Shown one piece after another: positions 42,840 to 51,906 of a stretch of 64,000 nt of DNA. The position numbers and the translations under genes were made by a program. Source of the DNA: Tunicatimonas pelagia (GTDB lineage: Bacteria; Bacteroidota; Bacteroidia; Cytophagales; Cyclobacteriaceae); the NCBI RefSeq assembly GCF_030506325.1, contig NZ_CP120683.1, positions 3,671,001 through 3,735,000 on the forward strand, read 5' to 3'. Each line of letters opens with the position of its first letter. The first letter of the stretch is position 1. The notes beneath the pieces are model-generated. The model worked only from the letters and a program-made list of their open reading frames with translations. It made no database searches and was not told the DNA's origin.

Positions 42840-43568
42840 TTACCATTTCCGGCTGTTTAGTACCAATTGCGTAAGTAGCAACATTAGCGTAGTTATGGTA
42901 ACGAAGTACAGTAGATTTCGGGAGTCTATCAGCCCTCGGCTCATGGCATCGTAGTGATGCAAAATTCCAAACTTTTCTACTACCAGTGCTGAGTCGCCCC
43001 AAAATTCTAAACCTGCCAGTGAACTAAATCCGGTGTATAAAAAGAAGCAGAAAAACACTGCTAGAATAAAGGCAATCACCTGATTCTCAGTAAGCGACGA
43101 TGCTAGTGTACCAATTGCCGTAAAAACTCCTCCTAGCAAGGTAATGCCAATGTAAGAACCAAAGATTCCGGCCGAATCCAGATTACCTATCGGGTTACCT
43201 AGTAGATAAACCGAAAAGTAGTAAATCAACGTAGGTAGCACCGCTAGCACCACCACCGTCCAGGACGCGAAGTACTTACCCAATACCAGTTGCCAATCGG
43301 TGACGGGTTGGGTAAGGATCAGCTCCATGGTACCGGCTTTCCGTTCTTCGGCGAAACTACGCATGGTAATGGCCGGGATTAAGAACATAAAGACGTAAGG
43401 CCCTAACGAAAACAAGGTAGAAAGATCGGCAAAGCCGTAAGCCAGCACGCTAGTATCTGGAAAGACCCACATAAGCAGTCCCGTTCCGGTCAGGAATACC
43501 GCAATTACCACGTAGGCAATCAGTGAGTTAAGGTAGCTGTTGACTTCTTTGCGGTAAATAGCCAGCAT
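42840..43568 (-). CDS. gldF: gliding motility ABC transporter permease GldF
   Basis: 242 residues, six hydrophobic helices. It carries the ABC-2-type permease signature EERKAGTMELILTQPVTDWQLVLGKYFA. It pairs with the ATPase GldA, whose gene ends 4 nt upstream, so the two are coupled. Its C-terminus meets the repeat cluster that separates it from gldG; gliding Flavobacteria have the genes adjacent. Confidence 0.9.
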   Translation of the reverse strand: MLAIYRKEVNSYLNSLIAYVVIAVFLTGTGLLMWVFPDTSVLAYGFADLSTLFSLGPYVFMFLIPAITMRSFAEERKAGTMELILTQPVTDWQLVLGKYFASWTVVVLAVLPTLIYYFSVYLLGNPIGNLDSAGIFGSYIGITLLGGVFTAIGTLASSLTENQVIAFILAVFFCFFLYTGFSSLAGLEFWGDSALVVEKFGILHHYDAMSRGLIDSRNLLYFVTITTLMLLLTQLVLNSRKW

Positions 43569-43572
43569 AGTG

Positions 43573-44541
43573 TTACGATGGATTTACTTTGGTGGTGGTT
43601 AAGCTACGGAAAATTTCTTCCAAAGAAGCTCCGGCATTTCGCTTATTCTCTTCCATAATTGGCTTCATGCCGATTAGTACGTGCTGGTTTTCGCAGGCAA
43701 ATCGGAAAATAGCCGGACGAATATCTTCCTGATCCAGCGGAGCGGCTAGTTCATAAGTGGATTGATATTTTTTTTCTACCTTGATAATTCCTGCTAAGTT
43801 CTGCAATTGCGCCTCATCTACGGGTTGCAGAAAACTAACTTCTACTCGCTGCAATTCCCCCAAATCATCTTGCCCTTCCGATTGTAATTCATCCAGCGGA
43901 CGGTCAATTACCAGGTTGCCCCGGTTGATGATGATTACCCGGTCGCAGAGGGCTTGCACTTCTTGCATGATATGGGTAGAAAAAATAACCGTTTTCTCCT
44001 GGCTGATTTCTTTTATCAGTGTTCGAATTTCCGAAAGCTGATTGGGGTCTAGCCCGGTGGTGGGCTCATCCAAAATGAGTACCGAAGGATTATGAATCAA
44101 CGCCTGCGCCAATCCCACTCGCTGACGGTAACCTTTGGAAAGGGCACTAATCTTTTTTCGCTGCTCAGGTTCCAGACCGCACAAACTAACTACTTCTTTT
44201 ACTCTATCCGAGAGGTTTACGCCTTGCATCCCGTACAGTGAACCAATAAATTGCAAATATTCATGCACGTACATATCCAGATACAGCGGATTGTGTTCGG
44301 GTAAGTACCCCAAACACTTTCGCACCGCTACCGAATCTTCTTCTACATCATGATCGCATACACGCACCGAACCTTGGGTAGGCGGCAAGTAGCCCGTCGC
44401 AATTTTCATAGTAGTGGACTTACCCGCTCCGTTTGGCCCCAAAAACCCTACGATCTCACCGGGTTGGGCGGAAAACGATATTTGGTTCACTGCTACCTGC
44501 TTACCGTACGTTTTTGTCAAATTCTCAACAACGAGCGACAT
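43573..44541 (-). CDS. gldA: gliding motility ABC transporter ATPase GldA
   Basis: 322 residues. Nucleotide-binding motifs are Walker A GPNGAGKST (35-43), signature LSKGYRQRVGLAQAL, and Walker B LILDEPTTGLD, followed by the H-loop FSTHIMQE. A C-terminal extension of about 90 residues follows the ATPase core, as in GldA and other ABC-2 ATPases. It energises export with GldF and GldG. First gene of the operon. Confidence 0.9.
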   Translation of the reverse strand: MSLVVENLTKTYGKQVAVNQISFSAQPGEIVGFLGPNGAGKSTTMKIATGYLPPTQGSVRVCDHDVEEDSVAVRKCLGYLPEHNPLYLDMYVHEYLQFIGSLYGMQGVNLSDRVKEVVSLCGLEPEQRKKISALSKGYRQRVGLAQALIHNPSVLILDEPTTGLDPNQLSEIRTLIKEISQEKTVIFSTHIMQEVQALCDRVIIINRGNLVIDRPLDELQSEGQDDLGELQRVEVSFLQPVDEAQLQNLAGIIKVEKKYQSTYELAAPLDQEDIRPAIFRFACENQHVLIGMKPIMEENKRNAGASLEEIFRSLTTTKVNPS

Positions 44542-44593
44542 GGGTTTTAGTGTTTAATTGACTCGCTATACAGTATTATCATTAGGCTCTTTT

Positions 44594-44947
44594 TCATCGG
44601 TGAACAATCAGTTCTGAGCGGTTCATTTCTATCAAAACGTATCGCTTAAATAGACTTTCTATGCGCTTAATATTTCCTTCAAAAAGACGAATCAGATCAC
44701 GATTCTTAATATTGCCTGTCTTAATTACTAACAACCTTTTAGGTTTTCCAGTCAAGATATGATCGTCAAAAAAATCACTGTCTTTTGAGATAACGACTCT
44801 ATCATCCTGATCGGCAATTGTAATAATCTCTTTATCATCGCTGCGATTTGCTGCAGGCAACTCCAAAGTGTGTATTGCATCAAACTCACGTTCTTTGAGC
44901 CAATCAGCTAGCAATTTTGGGAGCTGTGCATCGATAATGAACTTCAT
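44594..44947 (-). CDS. DUF5615 PIN-like toxin
   Basis: 118 residues from ATG 44947 (MKFIIDAQLPKLL). The fold is PIN-like with conserved acidic residues: D6 in IIDAQLP, the central SDDKEII pair and SKDSDFF near residue 55. DUF5615 proteins are predicted endoribonuclease toxins, usually paired with a DUF433 antitoxin. Its ATG overlaps the stop of the upstream DUF433 gene by 4 nt (44944-44947). The longer frame to 45004 covers the antitoxin end and is not used. Confidence 0.85.
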   Translation of the reverse strand: MKFIIDAQLPKLLADWLKEREFDAIHTLELPAANRSDDKEIITIADQDDRVVISKDSDFFDDHILTGKPKRLLVIKTGNIKNRDLIRLFEGNIKRIESLFKRYVLIEMNRSELIVHR

Positions 44948-45183
44948 GAAGCCAGAGGATAAACTGCCTTGGTTTGCGTTACCTGAACGGCATAGGCTAG
45001 ACAAGCCAGTAAATCTTCTTTCACCAAATCGGGGTAGTCAGCTAATATCTCTTCATGAGTCATATCGGCAGCTAACAATTCCAGTATATTTTCTACTGGG
45101 TAGCGGAGCCCCCTTATAGTTGGCTTACCATGACAAATATTAGCGTTAATGGTAATGCGGCTTAGCAAATTTTCTCCTTCCAT
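44944..45183 (-). CDS. DUF433 antitoxin
   Basis: 79 residues with the family core INANICHGKPTIRGLRYPVENILELLAADMTHEEILADYPDL, a small helix-turn-helix-type fold that acts as antitoxin and autorepressor with DUF5615 or similar PIN-like toxins. It is the first gene of the pair with a 4-nt overlap. An upstream promoter and any operator would lie in 45184-45349. Confidence 0.85.
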   Translation of the reverse strand: MEGENLLSRITINANICHGKPTIRGLRYPVENILELLAADMTHEEILADYPDLVKEDLLACLAYAVQVTQTKAVYPLAS

Positions 45184-45349
45184 AGTATGTAATCTTTATT
45201 CGTCGCATATTAAGCATTGAATACACTTGTTATTCGTTGCACGACTGGTTATTTTGCCTGTTAGTAACAGTCTGGCTAGCATGTGGGGCTTAGGTTTGCG
45301 TGATGATCTAAAGCGGCCCTGCGTGCTCGCTATTGCTGGCTGCTGGGCT

Positions 45350-45715
45350 TTATATTTTTTTACTATCTTTATGATTTTCCTCTTTTGATCCCTTTTTTGT
45401 TGTAATCACCAGTACCCCTCGTTTTCCAGAATTTCCAAATATTCTAAGAGCGGCATCTTCTTTAAGTAATTCGATTTCCTTTATTTCTTTCTTAGTAAGT
45501 TTTAATCCTACCAAATCTATATTCCTTGGTTTTATGTACTCGATGCCGTCAATTACAAGTATTGGCTTTTTTGAGATTTTACCATCTTTTGAAAGATCTG
45601 AAATTGTTTCGGTTAAAAAAGTTTTATTAGTCCCTTCATCGTATAGATAGTACCTATTAAGTGAACTACATGACCAAAGGAATACAAATAAAAGCGGTAG
45701 AAAAGTATATTTCAT
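45350..45715 (-). CDS. miniature lipoprotein with TonB-receptor plug-like domain
   Basis: 121 residues. A lipoprotein signal (MKYTFLPLLFVFLWSC, Cys16) is followed by one plug-type motif set: ILVIDGIEYIKPRN, then KEIKEIELLKEDAALRIFGNSGKRGVLVITTKKG. The GxxIxxIEVLKDxxAxxIYGxxGxxGVIxITTKKG pattern is the core of SusC/TonB-dependent receptor plugs. Here there is no barrel, no TonB box and no carboxypeptidase-regulatory domain, only lipid anchor plus plug. It could be a reduced receptor fragment or a self-standing protein-interaction lipoprotein. It lies in a gene-poor accessory patch. Confidence 0.62.
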   Translation of the reverse strand: MKYTFLPLLFVFLWSCSSLNRYYLYDEGTNKTFLTETISDLSKDGKISKKPILVIDGIEYIKPRNIDLVGLKLTKKEIKEIELLKEDAALRIFGNSGKRGVLVITTKKGSKEENHKDSKKI

Positions 45716-45874
45716 TCTCGTTAAGGTTTTTGCCTTGCGTACAACGATAAATGCAGCAGATGCCCCGGTAATGTTTGCTCCTTATCTTTCGTTAATCCAT
45801 GATGCTCATTGGAGCAACTAGTTTTCTAATACTGTACAAACAGGGGTAGTTGCTGTATGGTGTTGTATACTGTA

Positions 45875-46750
45875 TTATATCATTTCTCCATAATTTATTG
45901 CAACTCGAGTCTGAGATTCAATTGCGTAAAATTTATTATTGAAGACTTGCATCTTGAAATCTAGTTCGTCTAGATCCTTAAACTGTGTCAAATTGTTTTT
46001 TTCAATTATTGAATCAATATTTTCTTTTAAGTGACTTTCTATTTTATTTATAAGCTTTTGATATCTACGGGTTATCCCAACCGCTTCATTGCTAAATCCG
46101 GATGAAGCAAGTCCACCACCTAAAGGAATATAAACAATACCTTGATCAAGCTCAACTAAAGAATTTATATGTGCATTTCGTAATTCTTTAATGTCGTGGT
46201 CTGTTGGCGGATATTCTAAACCTATGACATCAGTTAATCTATATGGCTCTATTGAATCTGGCCAATTATTATGGATTATTCGAATTATATCTAGCTTAGT
46301 CCAACTTTGATGGTTAAAAACATTTATTAAATATGCATTATCATTATCAAACCGAACATATAATAATGGGCCCGTTCTTTTTATAAACTCCGATTGATCT
46401 TCTAACTCTGTCCCAAGATGTAGATGGTATATTCCCCAGTCATTCAAAAGGTCATCATCATAAATTAAATTTCTTATCGATTTACTTAGGTGAGGTGTTA
46501 AATCGATTCCACTCTCAATCTTACAGACAATCAAATTTAATCCATTTTGATGCTCTGTTGGGCAGGTGAAAACATTTGACCTTAGAACATTCCGTTTTTT
46601 TGGTTCAATTAATCTCCTCACTAAATTGAAATAGTAATTGCTTACTTTATGATTATCCCAATCATCATTAATCGTATATCCGCGATTTAATAAATCGTTT
46701 TTCAATATTTCGATCCAGTCGTTAAAAAAATTTGCTTCTATTTTTTTCAT
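45875..46750 (-). CDS. AT-rich orphan protein, function unknown
   Basis: 291 residues from ATG 46750 (MKKIEANFFNDWIEIL); the frame extends to 46882 through a hydrophobic but unlikely extension. Visible landmarks are FTCPTEHQNGLNLIVCKIESGID, DDLLNDWGIYHLHLGTELED (H-x-H), RTGPLLYVRFDNDNAYLINVFNHQSWTKLDIIRIIHNNWPDS and a glycine-rich PLGGGLASSGFSNEAVG. The gene is clearly richer in A+T than its neighbours and uses AT-rich codons, so it was probably acquired. I do not recognise the family. The H-x-H and the conserved-looking tryptophan/asparagine block might form a nuclease-like site, but that is speculation. Confidence 0.55.
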   Translation of the reverse strand: MKKIEANFFNDWIEILKNDLLNRGYTINDDWDNHKVSNYYFNLVRRLIEPKKRNVLRSNVFTCPTEHQNGLNLIVCKIESGIDLTPHLSKSIRNLIYDDDLLNDWGIYHLHLGTELEDQSEFIKRTGPLLYVRFDNDNAYLINVFNHQSWTKLDIIRIIHNNWPDSIEPYRLTDVIGLEYPPTDHDIKELRNAHINSLVELDQGIVYIPLGGGLASSGFSNEAVGITRRYQKLINKIESHLKENIDSIIEKNNLTQFKDLDELDFKMQVFNNKFYAIESQTRVAINYGEMI

Positions 46751-47001
46751 ATAGCATACAACTAATGTATATACGCTACTTATAGCGCATATACCTGCTA
46801 TGCCAAAGAGGTTTATCCCCTTTAGACATGCCATTCTCAGATAATTTCTTGTACCAATCATAGCACTATCTATGATTATCATTATCCCCTGTCAATTATC
46901 AACTAGCAAGACATGCTTCTCCCTCTATCTCAATTTTCCGCTCAAATTGAGTACTCCCTTACGGAATTACAAACGAAAATGCGGGTATTTATTACCTCTG
47001 G

Positions 47002-47469
47002 TTAGTGTTCGGCGGTAGCGTGACCGTTGCTCTTAATCTCTTGGTGTGATTCGGGTGATGTTTGATCAGGTGAAGGTTGCTTATTTTCGCCCTGGATAAT
47101 CTGCTGAGGATTTTTCACTGGAACCACTACTGATTTTTTAGCCATTTGCAGCAGTTGCTTCTCGAGACTATCTTTCACCAACAGCAAAATAGTCAATACT
47201 AGCGCATAAAATCCGGTAACAATCAGGAATCCCAAATAAGCACTATTCAGAGCATCATTAATCAACAGTCCGGCAGTAATGCTAAGAAAAACTAATACGA
47301 ACAAAGCTAGTAGTGCGATAGCTGCCAGGATAATCAGCTTGGAGATGACTTCGGTCATTTTCTCCTGGGCATTGGCTTTCATACGCTCTACTTCAACGCG
47401 AATATAGTAGCCCGGATGATTGACCACATCAATGTATTTGGCAATTGCCTTCGGAATTTTCATAATCAA
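47002..47469 (-). CDS. phage-holin-like small membrane protein
   Basis: 155 residues. A short helical N-terminus is followed by two closely spaced hydrophobic segments (LIILAAIALLALFVLVFLSITAGLLI and YLGFLIVTGFYALVLTILLLV) and a polar, disordered C-terminal tail (QGENKQPSPDQTSPESHQE). This is the Holin-X/DUF1469-type pattern of cellular membrane proteins, not a proven lysis holin. It lies between the SulP gene and the orphan gene and may form a transcript with SulP. Confidence 0.6.
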   Translation of the reverse strand: MIMKIPKAIAKYIDVVNHPGYYIRVEVERMKANAQEKMTEVISKLIILAAIALLALFVLVFLSITAGLLINDALNSAYLGFLIVTGFYALVLTILLLVKDSLEKQLLQMAKKSVVVPVKNPQQIIQGENKQPSPDQTSPESHQEIKSNGHATAEH

Positions 47470-47538
47470 GATGGGTTAAGTAAAAAAATAGTGCAATCAG
47501 ATGATTTGTCGCGTATTACCCTTCAGCGAAAAAGACCC

Positions 47539-49152
47539 TTAGTAAGAATGACCAGCTGCAACTGCTTCAGACAGCGGTTGTACTTCCTTATTCACCAGCA
47601 TTCCGTGTACCCCCTCCAACGGCATATTGATTAACGATACAGTCACGTTTCGTTCTTCTGCAATATGCTGGTATTCGTAAATAGCTTCAATCACGTCGTA
47701 GTCAACATACTTCGTATTATCACCGTAGATTTCTACTACCGATCCGGGGGGCAGTTGATCCAGTGCCTTAGCTAGGCTGGCCTTGTTCAAAAAAGATACG
47801 TGCTCGCTCAGATGAATTTCGTAGTGGTTGTGCGTATCTTTGTCCTGAGTAATAAACGAAAAAGGCGTGCTATAGTTAGCCCGAAGAATGTAGTAAAAAC
47901 CAACCGCCATACCGATGGCAATTCCAACTAGCAAATCGGTGAATAGAATAGCCAATATGGTAACAATGAATGGGATAAACTGATCGTAGCCCAAATTCCA
48001 CTGCTTTTTGTACAGAATAGGCTTGGTTAATTTATAGCCCACATTTAATAGTACTGCCGCTAAGGCAGCTAACGGAATCATGTTCAGGATATTGGGAATA
48101 AGCAGTGTACAAGAGATCAGTAATATTCCGTGAAAGAAGGCGGCCATCTTGGTTTTGCCCCCCGCACTAATATTTGCCGTACTCCGAACGATAACTGCCG
48201 TCATTGGAATTCCTCCAATCAAACCTGCAATCATATTTCCAATTCCCTGCGCGCGTAACTCCCGGTTAAGGGGAGTGCGATGCTTCTCGGGATCAAGTTT
48301 GTCGGTAGCTTCAATGCTCAGCAAGGTCTCAACACTAGCAATAATCGCAATGGTAATGGCCGTGCGAACCGTAGTTAGTTGAAACATCTGAGAAAAATCA
48401 GGAAAGTCTAGTTCCTGCTGAATATCATTTATGCCTCTAATGACAGGCAACTGCACTAAGTGCTCCGCTTGAATAGCCAAGTTAGGGGCAAAGGTAACCA
48501 GTAGCTGATTAACCAATACCCCCAGGAGTACGGCCACCAGTGCGCCAGGAGCAATAGCAAGAGGGGATTTTTTGATAAACGGTTGCTTCCAGAGAATAAT
48601 TGCTCCTAACGATACGCTGCCAACCAGCAGTGCCCCCCATCGGAGGTGACTGAACGCATAACCGATTTCTGAAAACGTATTCCTCCCATCTGCTTGAAAG
48701 AAAGCAATGTCGCCGAAAAAATCTTGATCAATTCCCAGGAAATGTGGAATTTGCTTGAGAATAAGAATAAGCCCAATAGCGGCCAGCATTCCCCGAATTA
48801 CGGCCGAAGGGAAGTAGTGACCAATTACCCCCGCCTTTACCATTCCTAATGCTACCTGAATAGCCCCCGCCAATATTACTGCACATAAAAAACCTTCAAA
48901 TGAGCCGATAGCCTCAATACCATCCAGTACGATCACCGTGAGTCCAGCAGCCGGCCCACTCACTGCCAAATTAGAACCACTCAGCAAGCCCACCACCAAA
49001 CCACCAATGATACCGGTTACCAAGCCTGAGAGCAGAGGTGCTCCCGAAGCAAGGGCAATTCCCAAACAAAGAGGAAGGGCAACCAAGAAAACGACTAATG
49101 AAGCGGGTATGTCTTCCCTCAGGTGCTGAGCGAAATTATAGTTAGGTTTCAT
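47539..49152 (-). CDS. SulP-family anion transporter
   Basis: 537 residues of SLC26/SulP type: about 12 membrane segments with the conserved LREDIPASLVVFLVALPLCLGIALASGAPLLSGL start, ALAAVLLNVGY later, and a C-terminal STAS domain from about residue 430 (HLSEHVSFLNKASLAKALDQLP). Such proteins carry sulfate, bicarbonate or other anions with sodium or protons; the substrate cannot be assigned. A short holin-like gene lies 69 nt downstream. Confidence 0.9.
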   Translation of the reverse strand: MKPNYNFAQHLREDIPASLVVFLVALPLCLGIALASGAPLLSGLVTGIIGGLVVGLLSGSNLAVSGPAAGLTVIVLDGIEAIGSFEGFLCAVILAGAIQVALGMVKAGVIGHYFPSAVIRGMLAAIGLILILKQIPHFLGIDQDFFGDIAFFQADGRNTFSEIGYAFSHLRWGALLVGSVSLGAIILWKQPFIKKSPLAIAPGALVAVLLGVLVNQLLVTFAPNLAIQAEHLVQLPVIRGINDIQQELDFPDFSQMFQLTTVRTAITIAIIASVETLLSIEATDKLDPEKHRTPLNRELRAQGIGNMIAGLIGGIPMTAVIVRSTANISAGGKTKMAAFFHGILLISCTLLIPNILNMIPLAALAAVLLNVGYKLTKPILYKKQWNLGYDQFIPFIVTILAILFTDLLVGIAIGMAVGFYYILRANYSTPFSFITQDKDTHNHYEIHLSEHVSFLNKASLAKALDQLPPGSVVEIYGDNTKYVDYDVIEAIYEYQHIAEERNVTVSLINMPLEGVHGMLVNKEVQPLSEAVAAGHSY

Positions 49153-49490
49153 GTGTATAAGGTCTTGTGCTTACTAGATAATATTACCAACTGAAACTTG
49201 CCAGCCACGATCGGCTAAGATATTTTAGCCTAGCTCATTCGCTTTAACCATTCGTATGCACGAACTGGTAGTTATCTATAAAGTGAAGAGTAGAGCTTAT
49301 GAAAATAACGATCAACTCTTTGCTAAAATACAAAAAGTAACACAGTAATTAGAAGTGAGAAATCAATTAATTCAATAGAGTGCTATTGCTACTTGGCAAA
49401 GTAGTACTTCTACGGTAAGTGCTGCTCTTCCTTTGGTTTTGCGCTTGCCTACTGTATCTTAGCTCAGCAAAACATATAATAAAAACAGGT
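49153..49490. other. intergenic region (SulP / L-2-hydroxyglutarate oxidase)
   Basis: 338 bp between divergent genes. I see no gene here apart from a spurious GTG-started frame at 49419-49490 that would extend the oxidase with a hydrophobic stretch. No terminators, repeats or promoter boxes of known type were confirmed. Confidence 0.4.
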
Positions 49491-50714
49491 GTGGAGTACG
49501 ATATTGTTATTATTGGAGGCGGAATCGTAGGATTAGCGACTGCCCTCAAGCTAAAGGAGAAGCGTCCTCAGCTAAAACTGGCGGTGCTCGATAAGGAAAC
49601 CAAAGTAGCCGCTCACCAAACTGGTCATAATAGCGGAGTCATTCACTCGGGAGTTTATTACAAGCCCGGTAGTTTGAAGGCTACCAATTGTATTCGGGGT
49701 TATCAAATGCTACTCGACTTCTGCCAGCAGCATGAAGTCCCTCATGAATGCTGTGGTAAAGTGATTGTAGCCACCCGACCGTCGGAGTTGCCTCAGCTAG
49801 ACAAAATTCAGGAACGCGGTGCTGCTAATGGACTAACGGGATTAAAGCGTTTAGCAAAAGAAGAAATAGCTGAGTACGAACCTCACATAAATGGGTTAGA
49901 AGCCATTTTTGTACCCCAAACTGGCATTATTGACTACACAGCTGTCTGCCAGAAATATGCTGAACTGATGCAAAAGCAGGACGGATTGCTATTTCTGGAT
50001 CGTAAGGTGCTAGACATCAGAACCCATATTAGTGGTAGTACAATTATTACCAATCACGGAACGTTTACTGCCCGAGTCATCGTAAACTGCGCGGGACTTT
50101 ACTCCGATAAAGTCGCGCAAATGATGCGTCCTGATGTCAACGTGAAAATTGTTCCGTTCCGAGGAGAATACTACGAGCTGAAAGAAGAGAAGCAGTACTT
50201 GGTTAAAAACCTGATCTATCCAGTGCCTGATCCGGCGTTTCCATTCTTGGGAGTACATTTCACGCGTATGATTGGCGGAGGAATAGAAGCGGGGCCCAAC
50301 GCAGTATTAGCCTTCCGGCGCGAAGGGTACACCAAATCTGACGTTCATGTAGGTGAGCTAAGCGAAACAATTACCTGGCCTGGTTTTCAGAAAGTGGCTC
50401 GTAAATACTGGCGTACCGGTTTGGGTGAAATGTACCGCTCGTTTTCCAAATCAGCGTTTACTAAAGCATTACAGCATCTGATTCCTGATGTACAAGAAGA
50501 TGATCTGGTTCCAGGTGGAGCTGGGGTACGGGCACAGGCATGTGACCGGAATGGTGGACTGCTCGATGACTTTAAGATTATGGAAGATGAGTACGCCGTA
50601 CACGTGCTCAATGCTCCGTCGCCCGCTGCTACTTCTTCTCTTTCTATTGGTCAAACCGTTTCCGAATTAGTTTTACCAAGGTTCAATCAGAAGAGAGCCG
50701 CCTTCTCAGCATAA
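49491..50714 (+). CDS. lhgO: L-2-hydroxyglutarate oxidase
   Basis: 407 residues from GTG 49491 (VEYDIVIIGGGIVGLATALKLKEK), chosen because the dinucleotide-binding GGGIVG motif normally starts within the first ten residues. FAD-dependent oxidase that recovers L-2-hydroxyglutarate as 2-oxoglutarate. Motifs are HQTGHNSGVIHSGVYYKPGSLKA near the N-terminus, QTGIIDYTAVCQKYAELM, VPFRGEYYEL, FLGVHFTRMIGGGIEAGPNAVLAF and the PGGAGVRAQA end. It is followed 28 nt later by the MoeB-like gene, likely the same transcript but without functional link that I know. Confidence 0.93.
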   Translation: MEYDIVIIGGGIVGLATALKLKEKRPQLKLAVLDKETKVAAHQTGHNSGVIHSGVYYKPGSLKATNCIRGYQMLLDFCQQHEVPHECCGKVIVATRPSELPQLDKIQERGAANGLTGLKRLAKEEIAEYEPHINGLEAIFVPQTGIIDYTAVCQKYAELMQKQDGLLFLDRKVLDIRTHISGSTIITNHGTFTARVIVNCAGLYSDKVAQMMRPDVNVKIVPFRGEYYELKEEKQYLVKNLIYPVPDPAFPFLGVHFTRMIGGGIEAGPNAVLAFRREGYTKSDVHVGELSETITWPGFQKVARKYWRTGLGEMYRSFSKSAFTKALQHLIPDVQEDDLVPGGAGVRAQACDRNGGLLDDFKIMEDEYAVHVLNAPSPAATSSLSIGQTVSELVLPRFNQKRAAFSA

Positions 50715-50742
50715 GCAGTGTAACGCCAAATTCTCGAGCTTT

Positions 50743-51906
50743 ATGAGTGACAATATCATATTCACCAAAGAAGAGCTAGAGCGATATAGCCGTCACCTTA
50801 TTATTCCCGATTTTAATATTGAGGGGCAACGTAAGCTAAAAGCAGCAAAAGTACTGGTAGTAGGCAGCGGAGGATTGGGAGCACCACTACTATCCTACTT
50901 AGTAGCCGCCGGGGTTGGCAACATCGGTATTGTAGATTTTGACACCGTAGACGAAAGCAACTTACAGCGTCAGATATTATTCACGGTAGATGACGTGGAG
51001 CGACCCAAGGTGGAAGCCGCCGCCGAACGACTTCGTAAGCAAAATCCATTTGTCAATATCAAAACCTACAATACGGTGCTCACTTCCCAAAATGCGCTAG
51101 ATATTATTAAAGATTACGATGTAGTAGCCGATGGTACCGATAATTTCCCTACTCGCTATCTGGTGAATGATGCTTGTGTACTGCTAAACAAAGTCAACGT
51201 ATACGCCTCAATTTTCCGGTTTGAGGGGCAAGCCTCAGTGTTCAACTATACTGACAAGGATGGCAGTGTTGGCCCCAATTACCGCGACTTATTTCCTTCT
51301 CCACCTCCGCCAGGCTTAGTGCCTAGTTGTGCTGAGGGCGGAGTACTCGGTGTGCTGCCCGGTATCTTGGGAAGTTTGCAAGCCAACGAAGTCATCAAAG
51401 TAATTACCGGAATAGGCGAAACACTTTCGGGGCGACTTTTCCTATTTGATGCATTGAGCTTTGAAACCCGTACCCTGAAAATTCACCGCAATCCGGACAA
51501 TCCACTCAATGGCGAAAACCCCACCCAAGCTGAGCTGATTGATTACGAGCAGTTCTGCGGCATTCCCACTCAGGAAGAAAAATCAAAGGTCAAGGAAATC
51601 AGCGCACGAGAATTATACGAGCTAATTGAAGGTAAAAAAGATTTCCAACTACTCGATGTACGCGAACCCTACGAGTACGATATTGCCAACCTAGGGGGAG
51701 AGCTTATTCCACTAAACCAAATAGAAGAGCAAGCAGAAAGGGTTGCCTCCAATAAGCAAGTGATCGTACACTGCCGCAGTGGCAAACGCAGCCAGCAAGC
51801 CATTAAACAACTAGAGAAAAAACACGGCTTCACCAACCTCTACAACCTCCGAGGCGGTCTCCTTGCTTGGGCTGAAGAGATTGATGATCGTGTAGCCAAA
51901 TATTAA
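50743..51906 (+). CDS. moeB: MoeB/ThiF-type adenylyltransferase fused to rhodanese
   Basis: 387 residues. The N-domain activates the C-terminus of a ubiquitin-like sulfur carrier: VLVVGSGGLGAPLLSYLV (nucleotide loop, 37-53), DTVDESNLQRQILF, ADGTDNFPTRYLVNDACV and PSCAEGGVLGVLPGILGSLQANE. The C-terminal 110 residues form a rhodanese domain with catalytic cysteine in VIVHCRSGKRSQQA. The zinc CxxC pairs of E. coli MoeB are replaced: GPNYRDLFP stands where xCYRCLFP is usual, and RNPDNPLNG where NPxCxxCG is usual. The partner carrier (MoaD or ThiS) is not in the window. Confidence 0.9.
   Translation: MSDNIIFTKEELERYSRHLIIPDFNIEGQRKLKAAKVLVVGSGGLGAPLLSYLVAAGVGNIGIVDFDTVDESNLQRQILFTVDDVERPKVEAAAERLRKQNPFVNIKTYNTVLTSQNALDIIKDYDVVADGTDNFPTRYLVNDACVLLNKVNVYASIFRFEGQASVFNYTDKDGSVGPNYRDLFPSPPPPGLVPSCAEGGVLGVLPGILGSLQANEVIKVITGIGETLSGRLFLFDALSFETRTLKIHRNPDNPLNGENPTQAELIDYEQFCGIPTQEEKSKVKEISARELYELIEGKKDFQLLDVREPYEYDIANLGGELIPLNQIEEQAERVASNKQVIVHCRSGKRSQQAIKQLEKKHGFTNLYNLRGGLLAWAEEIDDRVAKY

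Noticed and set aside
45184-45874. Possible integron-cassette recombination sites around the small lipoprotein and orphan gene
   Set aside because: I looked for the paired RYYYAAC / GTTRRRY ends of attC sites and did not find matching ones; no integrase is present.
47002-47469. Prophage interpretation of the holin-like gene
   Set aside because: No endolysin, integrase or structural phage gene is nearby; such two-helix proteins are common cellular proteins.
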